Below are positions 17,929 through 26,508 of a stretch of 64,000 nt of DNA, one piece after another (positions within the stretch are counted from its first letter, which is position 1; the number at the start of each line of letters is the position of its first letter). The notes under the pieces are model-generated. The model searched no databases. It saw only the letters and a program-made list of their open reading frames with translations, and was not told where the DNA came from. The DNA comes from Pedobacter nanyangensis (GTDB lineage Bacteria; Bacteroidota; Bacteroidia; Sphingobacteriales; Sphingobacteriaceae): the NCBI RefSeq assembly GCF_003313505.1, contig NZ_QMHO01000001.1, forward strand, positions 1 through 64,000, written 5' to 3'. The position numbers and the translations under genes are program-made.

Positions 17929-18918
17929 TTACATTTGTGAACGATGCGTATCATAAGCGACCAAAAGCCTATTTTTTCCCTCAAGATTGAATCGAAGAGA
18001 AAGGTAAGTGGCAATAAAAGCTAAAAATAAAAGTAAAGTGTAGATCATAGTTTCGTTAATTAATGAAATCAACAATACATTTATCAATAATTGCGCCACA
18101 ATGTAAAGCGCAGAGACTAAAATATGGGCATATTTCAATTGGTTGGAAAGATATTGATAGAAATGGCTACGGTGGGCCTCAAAAATATTTTCGCCCCTAA
18201 TCTTTCTGAACAGCACGGTGAATGCGGTGTCGGTACCATATGCTAAAAGCAATAAAATATAGGACAGGTTTTGCGAAGTTATGATCAGCTGACCAATAAA
18301 AAATACGATAATAAAGGCAATACTAACACTTCCAACATCTCCGGCAAAACACCTTGCCTTTTTTCTGAAATTGAAGAAATTAAATACCAGCAATGATAAA
18401 CCGACGATCAGTAAAAGTTCCGCGGAAGTAAAACTGACCAAGTTTTGGTTGATGTAATATAGGGTGCCAATGGTTAACAAACTATAGCCTCCGGTAATGC
18501 CATTTATGCCGTCCATAAAATTATAGGCATTGATGGTAGCTATTACAAAGATCAAGGCGGTTAATACCCAATACCAGTTTAAGCTGAACAGATCCCACTG
18601 AAAGAAAAGTAGCAATACCGAGGTAAGGTGTAGGCTTAATCTAACTTTGTTATTTAAAGTTAAAATATCATCTAAGAGACTAATGGTTGAAATTGCCAGT
18701 AAGCCAATCACAAAATAAGGGCTTTGAAAGCCGCTGATTAGTGCGTACACCAAAACTGCAATTGGAAATATGATGCCTCCGCCGCGGATGGTGACGCTTG
18801 TGTGGGAACTACGATGGTTGGGTTTATCAATGATATTAAAACGATCTGCAATTTTGAAGTAAACAAGCTCAAGTACTAGAAAAAGAATAAAGTATAGAAA
18901 TAAACTGGCAATTGGCAT
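17929..18918 (-). CDS. Undecaprenyl-phosphate glycosyl-1-phosphate transferase (WbpL/WecA/MraY type)
   Basis: The protein has about ten membrane helices in 329 residues. Family motifs are FNIIDKPNHRSSHT near the N-terminus, LLDDILTLN, the magnesium-binding NAYNFMDGINGITGG, and FAGDVGSVSIAF, followed by a loop with HRSHFYQYL (HxH-like). This enzyme loads the first sugar phosphate onto undecaprenyl phosphate at the inner membrane and so starts each repeat unit. Its position between the WbpM-like dehydratase and the epimerase/reductase matches the WbpV-WbpL-WbpM arrangement of Pseudomonas O-antigen loci, suggesting D-FucNAc or QuiNAc as first sugar. Confidence 0.9.
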   Translation of the reverse strand: MPIASLFLYFILFLVLELVYFKIADRFNIIDKPNHRSSHTSVTIRGGGIIFPIAVLVYALISGFQSPYFVIGLLAISTISLLDDILTLNNKVRLSLHLTSVLLLFFQWDLFSLNWYWVLTALIFVIATINAYNFMDGINGITGGYSLLTIGTLYYINQNLVSFTSAELLLIVGLSLLVFNFFNFRKKARCFAGDVGSVSIAFIIVFFIGQLIITSQNLSYILLLLAYGTDTAFTVLFRKIRGENIFEAHRSHFYQYLSNQLKYAHILVSALYIVAQLLINVLLISLINETMIYTLLLFLAFIATYLSLRFNLEGKNRLLVAYDTHRSQM

Positions 18919-18989
18919 TTGGAAAAAGGATAATTATGCAATCAAGTATTTAGCGTATTATATATATTCCCACTATTTTGCTCTTTGAG

Positions 18990-19892
18990 TTATGGGAAAG
19001 ATTGTGATAACTTAAAAGCTTCCAAGACTGGACGGGGAGACCAATCCAATAGCGACCTAGCGCTATCGTCATTAAAGGTCAAATCTGAAGTTATCTTAAA
19101 AAATTTACCAGAGTTTAACGGGAACTTTGGAATTAGATCTCCTATTCTAGCTAACAATACGGCAATAGGCTTCGGCATATTTGGTACGTTTTTTTTCCCA
19201 AGTTGATTGGCAATATGCTTTGACAACTTATTAAAGCTTGGATGATATCCATCGGTTAGATTATACACACCGCCTAATTCAGTCAATTTAGGTATAATCT
19301 TCGCAACATCTTCCGCCATCACCATACTTTTACGAGCCGCCCCACCTGCAATATTAAAATAATACCCCTTTTTTATTCCCCTAATCATAGCGCCTAAGTT
19401 TCCTGGTGGATTAGAGCCTACTAAAAGAGGTAATCTTAAAATGCTACAAGTAACATTGTTTTTTGTACACCAATCCTTTACAATTTGCTCTGCTTGAATT
19501 TTACTTAGCCCATACGGATCAGTAGCATTCAAGTGGCAACTTTCATTTATATTAGTACCACTTTCTATTCCGTATACTGATACAGAACTAATGAAGACAA
19601 ATGATTTTGGCAATGAAGGCGCTTCTTCAAGTCCCTTTAGCAAATTCTCTGTTCCCACTACATTTACGTTAAAAAATTCTTGCTTTTCCGCTGCAGTTTT
19701 CGGAACTGAATGTGCTTTTCCCGCGGCGTGGATGACTAGATCAAAAAAATCTAGTTTAGGAATTTGAAAGAACAAATCAACTTCAATATCAGCACTATGC
19801 CGACCCAAGGAAACCAAGGTATGCTCATTAGCAATCTCACGGACAATCTCTTTACCTAAAAAGCCACTAGCACCGGTAATTAAAATTTTCAT
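18990..19892 (-). CDS. NAD-dependent epimerase/dehydratase, WbpV-like 4-ketoreductase candidate
   Basis: This is an extended short-chain dehydrogenase of 300 residues, with the nucleotide site ILITGASGFLGKEIV, an AAGKAHSV segment, ISSVSVYG, and the catalytic tyrosine in DPYGLSKIQAE (YxxxK). HAAGKAHS and the gene context fit the WbpV/WbiG group, which reduces UDP-4-keto-6-deoxy-GlcNAc to UDP-QuiNAc or UDP-FucNAc. The stereochemistry cannot be read by eye. The start overlaps the stop of the upstream glycosyltransferase by one base. Confidence 0.8.
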   Translation of the reverse strand: MKILITGASGFLGKEIVREIANEHTLVSLGRHSADIEVDLFFQIPKLDFFDLVIHAAGKAHSVPKTAAEKQEFFNVNVVGTENLLKGLEEAPSLPKSFVFISSVSVYGIESGTNINESCHLNATDPYGLSKIQAEQIVKDWCTKNNVTCSILRLPLLVGSNPPGNLGAMIRGIKKGYYFNIAGGAARKSMVMAEDVAKIIPKLTELGGVYNLTDGYHPSFNKLSKHIANQLGKKNVPNMPKPIAVLLARIGDLIPKFPLNSGKFFKITSDLTFNDDSARSLLDWSPRPVLEAFKLSQSFP

Positions 19893-20992
19893 TAAAGCTT
19901 AGCTATTTCTCTGTAAACTTGATACGTTTCTTCAAACATTTTTATTTGTGTAAAGTTATCTTGCAAAAATTGTCTAGAATGACGCCCCATATCCTGCCTA
20001 AGTACAGGATTTTCCACTAACATCAAAATTCTTTCGCGTAAGGCCTCCACATCTCCCCTTTGCACCAGAAAACCACTAATACCATCTTTAACAGCCTCAG
20101 AAGCGCCACCTACATCTGAAACCACTACTGGCAAACCATAGTTCATTGCTTCTAAAGTAGATATAGGGAAACCTTCCCAATTTGATATCAAAACGAAGAT
20201 ATCTGCTCGACGCAAACTTTCACCCACATTACTTTGGTAACCTTCAAAAATGAACTTATCTTCTACATAAAGACTTTTCACCAAAGCCACCATTGCCTCC
20301 ATATTGGGTCCGTCTCCCAACAGCCTAACTTGGATGTTTTCGATATCCTTACACGCCTTAATTAAGGTTGAGTGATCTTTTTGATTATCAAACCTGGCAA
20401 CCATTATTATCTCAACTTTATCCTTTTTTGTTTTCCGTTCAATTTCAAATTGATCATCTACATAGATTCCGTTATATATTCTGACAAAAGCGTTACGATG
20501 TGATATTCCATTATCAAGCCCTAATTTTAGATCATAATCAGAAACAACAATTAATTTATCAGCCAAACGGGCCAATGCCTTTTCTATACTTTTATAAAAA
20601 ATAGCTTTAAGATTACTTATTCCGTCTGTAAAAGACCAACCGTGTATAGTCACAACTGTTGGAACTTTGGTGAAAGCTCCGGCAATTCTCCCCAGTATAC
20701 CAGCCTTTGATGAGTGTAGGGCTACCAAATTGGGTTTATAAGATTTAATCAATTTACAAAGTTCATAAACAGCTCTAAAATCGTCAACGGGACGAACAGG
20801 TCGTTTAAGATGTTTAAGCAGGGCGTAGTTTATCCCTTCGGCTTTTAAAAGAGATGAGAATACTCCTTCTTTCCCCCCAAATGCTACTAGAACTTGATCT
20901 CCGTTAGCTTTAAGTCCTTTAGCGATAGATAATACATGGGTTTGCGCTCCACCAATTGAATCTCCACGAGTAATTACGATAAGTATTCTCAT
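19892..20992 (-). CDS. Glycosyltransferase, GT4 family
   Basis: This is a GT-B fold protein: the N-terminal domain begins RILIVITRGDSIGGAQTHVLSIAKGL, and the C-terminal domain carries IIMVARFDNQKDHSTLI, GDGPNME and the EGFPISTLEAMNYGLPVVVSD signature. It probably adds one sugar to the lipid-linked repeat unit on the cytoplasmic face; the donor is unknown. The ATG at 20992 is preferred to the TTG three bases earlier. Its first 363 bases are present again as a damaged copy at 21974-22334, so this gene has been involved in recombination. Confidence 0.9.
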   Translation of the reverse strand: MRILIVITRGDSIGGAQTHVLSIAKGLKANGDQVLVAFGGKEGVFSSLLKAEGINYALLKHLKRPVRPVDDFRAVYELCKLIKSYKPNLVALHSSKAGILGRIAGAFTKVPTVVTIHGWSFTDGISNLKAIFYKSIEKALARLADKLIVVSDYDLKLGLDNGISHRNAFVRIYNGIYVDDQFEIERKTKKDKVEIIMVARFDNQKDHSTLIKACKDIENIQVRLLGDGPNMEAMVALVKSLYVEDKFIFEGYQSNVGESLRRADIFVLISNWEGFPISTLEAMNYGLPVVVSDVGGASEAVKDGISGFLVQRGDVEALRERILMLVENPVLRQDMGRHSRQFLQDNFTQIKMFEETYQVYREIAKL

Positions 20993-21006
20993 CAAAACGA
21001 ACTAAC

Positions 21007-21747
21007 TTAGTTTGATTTGTTAATTTTAACCAGCTCAAATATTCCACAGCCATATGAACAGCCACAATTTTTCTCTATCAGTTCATCGGTTAGTGAAATA
21101 TTCTCAAATAAATCACCCGCATCGTTAACATAAGAAAACCCCCTTAATACGTATTGGTCTTTAAATAGCTCCAACAAATATTTTATACTAAAAACTCTAT
21201 GTGCATTAAATTCTATCCTCTGAGCTCCAATTGGGGTTGAAAAGTAAAATACACCTTCTGGTTTCAAAATATCATATATAGAATTAAGGCCTTTAATATG
21301 GCCATTTGCATCTATTGGATCACCATAGCGGCCTAATCCAAAATGCTCAATAGCATGTAGGCAAGAAATAGAATCACAATATTCAGTATAATTACCAGTT
21401 ACATTCATTAAGTCTAACTGAATGAATTTGATATTATCGACTTTTGATTCAAGAGGTCTTATATCAAAAATTTCTATCTCTCTAAATACAGCAACATGTG
21501 CGACAAAACCATCGATACGAGATGCAACATCAACATGTTTAACTGGATTATTTGAATAAATTTTCTTGGCGACCAATAAGTCCTGATGAAAATAATGCCC
21601 AGAAATTGTCCCTCCACTTTCTGTTTTGTCACCAAGAAAAGGTCGAAAAGACGTTATCTTGAAATCTGGATTTTTTTTCAGTTGTTTACTTAAAGAAAGA
21701 TACTCTTGTGCATAAACAAAAAGCTTTGGAATATTTTTTAAGCGCAT
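21007..21747 (-). CDS. DUF268 protein, methyltransferase-like
   Basis: The sequence has the features of DUF268: a Rossmann-like HVDVASRIDGFVAH, then FIQLDLMN, ISCLHAIEHFGLGRYGDPID, and FSTPIGAQRIEFNAHRVFS. These resemble class I SAM-dependent methyltransferases (HAIEH in the position of motif IV), and members occur in polysaccharide loci, but the activity is unproven. The open frame runs 18 codons further upstream; those codons are the tail of a degraded flippase gene, so ATG 21747 (MRLKNIPKLF) is the true start. A possible role is methylation of a sugar. Confidence 0.75.
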   Translation of the reverse strand: MRLKNIPKLFVYAQEYLSLSKQLKKNPDFKITSFRPFLGDKTESGGTISGHYFHQDLLVAKKIYSNNPVKHVDVASRIDGFVAHVAVFREIEIFDIRPLESKVDNIKFIQLDLMNVTGNYTEYCDSISCLHAIEHFGLGRYGDPIDANGHIKGLNSIYDILKPEGVFYFSTPIGAQRIEFNAHRVFSIKYLLELFKDQYVLRGFSYVNDAGDLFENISLTDELIEKNCGCSYGCGIFELVKINKSN

Positions 21748-21973
21748 ATTATTTTTTTTTAAGATTACCAATTGTGTTGTTAAGTATGTTAAGAATCCCA
21801 AAAGGGCGGCAAAGAGATCGCTATAAAAGATGCCCTAAAAACCCAACAATGATATGATTATATAGCTAGATATCAGATACATTATGGCATTTAAAATTGT
21901 TAAATAAAAAACAAGTTTAATTTTCCCCCGGCCAAGAAAGGCATTTAAATATATTAAATTGATGACTGAGAAG
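21748..21973 (-). pseudogene. Remnant of a second Wzx flippase, 3' part only
   Basis: On the minus strand one frame reads FFSVINLIYLNAFLGRGKIK and continues through hydrophobic sequence to GFLTYLTTQLVILKKNN. This matches the C-terminus of the intact flippase at 23009-24280 (FCSVINLVYLNALLGRGMIK and onward). A TAG stop at 21837-21835 stands where the intact gene has a serine. About 75 codons remain; the 5' four-fifths are gone, and the remnant joins the glycosyltransferase remnant at 21974. The frame runs directly into the DUF268 start codon. Confidence 0.85.
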
Positions 21974-22334
21974 AAAAGACCAACCGTGTATAGTCACAAC
22001 TGTTGGAACTTTGGTGAAAGCTCCGGCAATTCTCCCCAGTATACCAGCCTTTGATGAGTGTAGGGCTACCAAATTGGGTTTATAAGATTAATCAATTTAC
22101 AAAGTTCATAAACAGCTCTAAAATCTCAACGGGAAGAACAGGTCGTTTAAGATATTTAAGCAGGACTTAGTTTATCCCTTCGGCTTTTAAAAGAGATGAG
22201 AATACTCCTTCTTCCCCCCCAATGCTACTAGAACTTAATCACTATTAGCTTTAAGTCCTTTAGCGATAGATAATACATTGTGTTTGCGCTCCGCCAATAG
22301 AGTCTCCACGCGCTATAACAATCAATATTCTCAT
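21974..22334 (-). pseudogene. Remnant of a glycosyltransferase gene, 5' part only
   Basis: This is a damaged copy of the first third of the glycosyltransferase at 19892-20992. It starts with ATG at 22334 (reading MRIL like the intact gene) and carries several single-base insertions and deletions, so no long frame survives. The 116 bases nearest the junction (21974 to about 22089) match 20630-20745 without a difference, whereas the part nearest the start codon differs at roughly one base in five. The mosaic suggests recombination or conversion rather than simple decay. Confidence 0.9.
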
Positions 22335-22341
22335 TAAATCA

Positions 22342-23019
22342 TTAAGATTCTATAGGCCTAATGTGTATAATGTCATCTTTAATACGCATAGTATAGTTCG
22401 GCATATTCGCCTTAACATATTCGTTTAACTCCTCAGTAGTCGGATAGCCGCCCGTACCAATAAATAAACGAGCATCATCAATTAAAATAATATGCTTTAG
22501 ATTTTTATTGTTAAATATTGCATCTAGTTCCTCGAAAACTGGACAGATCTTGTCTCCTAATGCAGTAAAACCACCAGAATAGTGACCATCCAGCCAAAAT
22601 ATCGTAGGTGAAATTAATCTGTCCTTTAAGCTTTTTAACACATCGCCACTATCCCCTTGAAGTATTTCGATATCCGGAAAATTCTTAAAACGTTTTACTG
22701 CGCCTTGCCATAATCTTTCGCTTAGTTCAATGGAATAAATCTTCAAAAAGTTCATTCTTTGAGCTTCAACCATATCTCCTAAGAAAGTACCCGTTTCCAC
22801 TAAGGTTGTATATGAACACTCTTTTTGAACATTTTTTATTGCCAATTGCTTAATAATATGCGGCGGAGGGGAGGGTCTACCATTTTTTTCCCAATCATTT
22901 ATTATTAATCTTTTAACGAAAGAATTCTCGCGAGAAAGCCTATTAAATTTCTTCATTAAAAAAGGTTGGAATATTTGTGGAGACATTCCTAAAACTCCGT
23001 TTACTATCTTATTTAGCAT
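22342..23019 (-). CDS. Class I SAM-dependent methyltransferase-like protein
   Basis: The 225-residue protein has a glycine-rich motif I (LVETGTFLGDMV), a putative acidic residue after strand 2 (IYSIELSERL), ILQGDSGDVL, and IFWLDGHYSGG with a later IILIDDARLF. It resembles TylF/FkbM-type methyltransferases found among sugar-modifying genes. The substrate is unknown; O-methylation of a glycan residue is an inference. The start overlaps the end of the wzx gene by 11 bp, and the stop is 7 bp from the pseudogene start codon. Confidence 0.65.
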   Translation of the reverse strand: MLNKIVNGVLGMSPQIFQPFLMKKFNRLSRENSFVKRLIINDWEKNGRPSPPPHIIKQLAIKNVQKECSYTTLVETGTFLGDMVEAQRMNFLKIYSIELSERLWQGAVKRFKNFPDIEILQGDSGDVLKSLKDRLISPTIFWLDGHYSGGFTALGDKICPVFEELDAIFNNKNLKHIILIDDARLFIGTGGYPTTEELNEYVKANMPNYTMRIKDDIIHIRPIES

Positions 23020-24280
23020 AATTAATTTTTTTATTGTAAGTTAAGTGGGCGGTGATATATAGTATTACTCCAATAAAGGAGCAAATAAAATAGCTAATGA
23101 ATGCTCCTGATAAGCCAAATCTAGGGATTAAGACTAAGTTTAAAAAAAACAATGAACAAGAAAATAATATTGCGAATATAAAGATCAATTTAATCATACC
23201 TCGTCCTAAAAGTGCATTTAAATAAACCAAGTTAATAACTGAACAGAAAATCCCAGCTAATTGTAAAAATACATACTTCTCGATGATTAAAAAACTATTT
23301 GACAACATTAACCTTATAATAATTATCCTTAAAAAATAAATAAGGATAAGAGATAAGCTTAAAAGTGGGATAATCTTCTTAAAAGTGTCTATGATTTTCG
23401 AGTTAAAGCTTTGGCCGTTATTATGAGCAAAAAGAGGCAAAAAGTATATTGATATAATGCTGGATAATGGCAATAAGATTGCCCCCGAAATTTTATTCAT
23501 CCCCTCATACAAACCTAAATCATTTAGAGACAAATGGCTCACCAACAATTTTCTTATCATTATTTCAACAATATATCCGATACCGACCTGAATAAAAATT
23601 AATATTGAATATTTTATCAAAGGCACCATCACATTTAGTCTTTTAAATCTTAGAAAGAGTTTAATAGGCTTTATACCCAACCTGTTCATGAACCAGAAAA
23701 TAATCAGATAACTTGTAGAAATCGAAATCAGTATATTGCTTTTATTCCAAATGGCCATCACGAGCAATAATGCGCAACTTCCAATGTTAAATATAATTTC
23801 CCAAAATGCAATTTTTTTAAAAGATTGCTTTCCATTCAAAATAGCAATTTGTGTCTTATAAGCCGCAATGAAAAAAGTAGATAACCCAATCAACCTAACT
23901 AAATTAGAATAAGAGCTTGAAAAGAATATAAAACTCGAAATAGAGTTTGAAAAGATTACAACTAATGCGGAAACTATTAATGAACCGAATAATGTAATAA
24001 CCCAAGCAGCCACATTTAATTTAGCTGATAGTATAGCATTATCCTTATATTGAGCTATAAATTTCGTTATACCTGTTGCCGAAGATAGCGTTGAAAATGT
24101 AATGATTAAATTTATTAAATTTTGACTCTGACCATATAGCCCTAACATTTCTGGCCCAAACCTCAAAGAAATATACTTAGTGACTAAAAAAATACATAAT
24201 ATTTTAACTAAAGTAGAGGAAAAAACAACCGAAATTGCTTGAAGAAATTTAGATTTCTTAAATATATTTATGGCTCTCAC
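23009..24280 (-). CDS. wzx: Wzx-type lipid-linked oligosaccharide flippase
   Basis: This is a polytopic protein of 423 residues with about twelve hydrophobic segments and the MATE/PST-like N-terminus of O-antigen translocases (STLVKILCIFLVTKYISLRFGPEMLGLYGQSQN, quoted only as the region 20-52 pattern: FGPEMLGLYGQ). It should move the undecaprenyl-linked repeat unit across the inner membrane before polymerisation. The gene is AT-rich relative to housekeeping neighbours, as usual for variable polysaccharide loci. A degraded relative of its 3' end lies at 21748-21973. Confidence 0.88.
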   Translation of the reverse strand: MRAINIFKKSKFLQAISVVFSSTLVKILCIFLVTKYISLRFGPEMLGLYGQSQNLINLIITFSTLSSATGITKFIAQYKDNAILSAKLNVAAWVITLFGSLIVSALVVIFSNSISSFIFFSSSYSNLVRLIGLSTFFIAAYKTQIAILNGKQSFKKIAFWEIIFNIGSCALLLVMAIWNKSNILISISTSYLIIFWFMNRLGIKPIKLFLRFKRLNVMVPLIKYSILIFIQVGIGYIVEIMIRKLLVSHLSLNDLGLYEGMNKISGAILLPLSSIISIYFLPLFAHNNGQSFNSKIIDTFKKIIPLLSLSLILIYFLRIIIIRLMLSNSFLIIEKYVFLQLAGIFCSVINLVYLNALLGRGMIKLIFIFAILFSCSLFFLNLVLIPRFGLSGAFISYFICSFIGVILYITAHLTYNKKINYAK

Positions 24281-24341
24281 TATTTTAAATAACAGAATAA
24301 AAGTAACTTAACAAGTTTTAATCCAGCTCACTAATTCGATT

Positions 24342-25517
24342 TTATACTTTTAATTCAAACAACCGTTTATAAAAAACTTCCGTCTTACTACAATAATTCT
24401 CAATAGAATGATTTTGACTAATATATTCAAACTGTCTTTTCTGCAGTACTTGCAGGTTCTGTTTTTCTAGCATAAGCGAATTCATATAGCTAGCCAACGC
24501 TTTTAAGTCAACCGCATTAGGAATATTATCTTTCAAGCCATTAGAAGTATAAGTTTCGTCTACTTGAATTGCCACCGTTGGGACTTTTGACCAGATTGCT
24601 TGCAGGCCTGCCACACCGCAATTTTCGCCAACATTGATAGTAACATAAAGATCAACGCTTTTAAATGCCGAGCCAATATCGTCCGTGTAACCAAAAAACC
24701 TAAACCGATCGCTCAGGTCATAACTTTCTACCATCTTTTCAAAGTTAGCTCTATCGGGACCATCTCCATAAACATGGAATATAAAATTGATATTTGTAAG
24801 TAAATTGAGTTCCTTAATTAATTTTATATACAAATCTGTCCTTCTGTCGTAAAAATGTATCCTACCCACTTGGCCTATCACAAAAATATCTTGATGCTTT
24901 GGAACTATATTAAGTTCATTCATAGGGGCTACATAGCTTGTACCTATGGGTATAAAAGTAGATCGAGGTCTATCTCCTTTTCTAACATGTTCGGTATAAT
25001 CGTCTTTTTTTAATTCAAAAATTATTCCGTCTCTAAACTTTCTATTTATTGAAAAAAAGACTTTTAGCATCCCCCGAATACTAGAAGAATCTGTATGGTT
25101 GGTTTCTATTACTTTGAGTTTAGATGTACGAGGTCTAAATAAATAAACAAGTGTGCCAAAAAAAGCCCCATATGTCATGTGAACGTGCACAATATCATAT
25201 TCGTAAATGCGCTTTTTATTTCCGAAGAACCACAAGACTATTTTTAAATAAAGGAAGATTTTAGACAGAATTTCAAGAAAACTATTTCCTAATGACTTAT
25301 CTTGTTCTTTAGATATAATGTAATTTATTTTCACCAATGGATTCAAAGTGTCGGTTAAGAATTGGCCCTGATAAGTGTTTTTATAAACACAAAGTATATC
25401 TACAACCGCTATTGATTGCACCTGATGATTGCAAAGATCGTGTACAAGTTTTTCACCTCCTCCTTTACAAAAAGTAGGTAATACGTGTAATATTTTATTT
25501 AAAGGTCTATTAACCAT
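24342..25517 (-). CDS. Glycosyltransferase, GT4 family
   Basis: This GT-B fold protein has 391 residues. The N-terminus is ILHVLPTFCKGGGEKLVHDL, and the C-terminal domain has VIGQVGRIHFYDRRTDL, VYGDGPDRANFE and a nucleotide-contacting region GENCGVAGLQAIWSKVPTVA in place of the usual ExFG-xxxEA motif. It is a cytoplasmic or membrane-associated transferase acting on the growing lipid-linked repeat unit; the sugar donor is unknown. It overlaps the upstream gene (25510) by 8 bp. Confidence 0.88.
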   Translation of the reverse strand: MVNRPLNKILHVLPTFCKGGGEKLVHDLCNHQVQSIAVVDILCVYKNTYQGQFLTDTLNPLVKINYIISKEQDKSLGNSFLEILSKIFLYLKIVLWFFGNKKRIYEYDIVHVHMTYGAFFGTLVYLFRPRTSKLKVIETNHTDSSSIRGMLKVFFSINRKFRDGIIFELKKDDYTEHVRKGDRPRSTFIPIGTSYVAPMNELNIVPKHQDIFVIGQVGRIHFYDRRTDLYIKLIKELNLLTNINFIFHVYGDGPDRANFEKMVESYDLSDRFRFFGYTDDIGSAFKSVDLYVTINVGENCGVAGLQAIWSKVPTVAIQVDETYTSNGLKDNIPNAVDLKALASYMNSLMLEKQNLQVLQKRQFEYISQNHSIENYCSKTEVFYKRLFELKV

Positions 25518-26508
25518 TTTTGATGCTTTTCCTCAGTTTTCTTATCGTCAAAATAATCTGCGGACTAATGATATTTAACACCCTTATGGTACGGCGTCTG
25601 AGCATATTTTTAGTTATCAACCATTTTAACTTAAATTCAGAATATTCTTGTATCGAACCACTTACTGGGCTATCAACAATGCGAGGTTCTACTCTTTTTA
25701 TTTTACTTAGATCCGTACTTGTAACGCTGAAATAAGAGCTGTCTACATGAATATACGTGTTTATAGCGTTTTCAAATTTTTTCCAGTCTAAGAACATACC
25801 TTCTTCATAAAGCCTGTATAGATCCTCAATTGAGGTTTCAGAGCTACTGTCAAAAGGGTTTTGATAATCGTCTTGTACTCTGTTTACGGTAAGGGTCAAT
25901 GCTTTACCAGAAGCAAAAGCCGCAAGCTTTTTTTGAACGACAATGTTACCGTTCATTATACTTTGTGCTATTAAGTCCTCGAAGTAATTAGGGCTTCTAC
26001 ATAAATTAAAATCTAAGGAATCGATAATTGACAGCACGTCTTTCTTTCTGTAAACTGCAGCACTAACTTCCCAGGGATAATTCCAATGCATTCCCTTTGC
26101 TAAAGTCCAATCCCATTTTATATAGTTTTTATTTTCTTCATATCTAGGTTTATTCTCGATATTTCTTCCCAATCTTAAATGAAATGAAAAAACCTCTTCA
26201 TCTTTGCGTAAAACATCAAGTGCATGATTGATATTCATATATTCTTTAAAGAATACATCATCGCAACCAAAAATTAAAAAGTCGTTCGCTTTTTCGATGG
26301 CATTTTTTAGATCCGCAGCATAATTTTGTTCATCGATCCATGTTATATTGGAATATTTTTTTATCAGCTTCTCGTATTTTATATTCTCGGTGGCCTTATA
26401 TAGAATTGTAAAATTCTGCTCTTTTAACCCAGAGTAATACATTAAACTGGTTAGATAAGCCTCCAGCTGCAACGGCCTATCTTTCGAAAAAACTATTATA
26501 GAAATCAT
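25510..26508 (-). CDS. Putative GT-A fold glycosyltransferase
   Basis: The N-terminus MISIIVFSKDRPLQLEAYLTSL is that of a GT2-like (GT-A) transferase, and FLIFGCDDVFFKEYM carries a DxD-like acidic motif for the metal-sugar-nucleotide (CDDVFF, about residue 98). The remaining sequence (WNYPWEVSAAVYRK and on) resembles proteins of similar loci but not a well-defined family. It overlaps both neighbours by a few bases, so it is a regular operon member. Donor and acceptor are unknown. Confidence 0.7.
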   Translation of the reverse strand: MISIIVFSKDRPLQLEAYLTSLMYYSGLKEQNFTILYKATENIKYEKLIKKYSNITWIDEQNYAADLKNAIEKANDFLIFGCDDVFFKEYMNINHALDVLRKDEEVFSFHLRLGRNIENKPRYEENKNYIKWDWTLAKGMHWNYPWEVSAAVYRKKDVLSIIDSLDFNLCRSPNYFEDLIAQSIMNGNIVVQKKLAAFASGKALTLTVNRVQDDYQNPFDSSSETSIEDLYRLYEEGMFLDWKKFENAINTYIHVDSSYFSVTSTDLSKIKRVEPRIVDSPVSGSIQEYSEFKLKWLITKNMLRRRTIRVLNIISPQIILTIRKLRKSIKNG

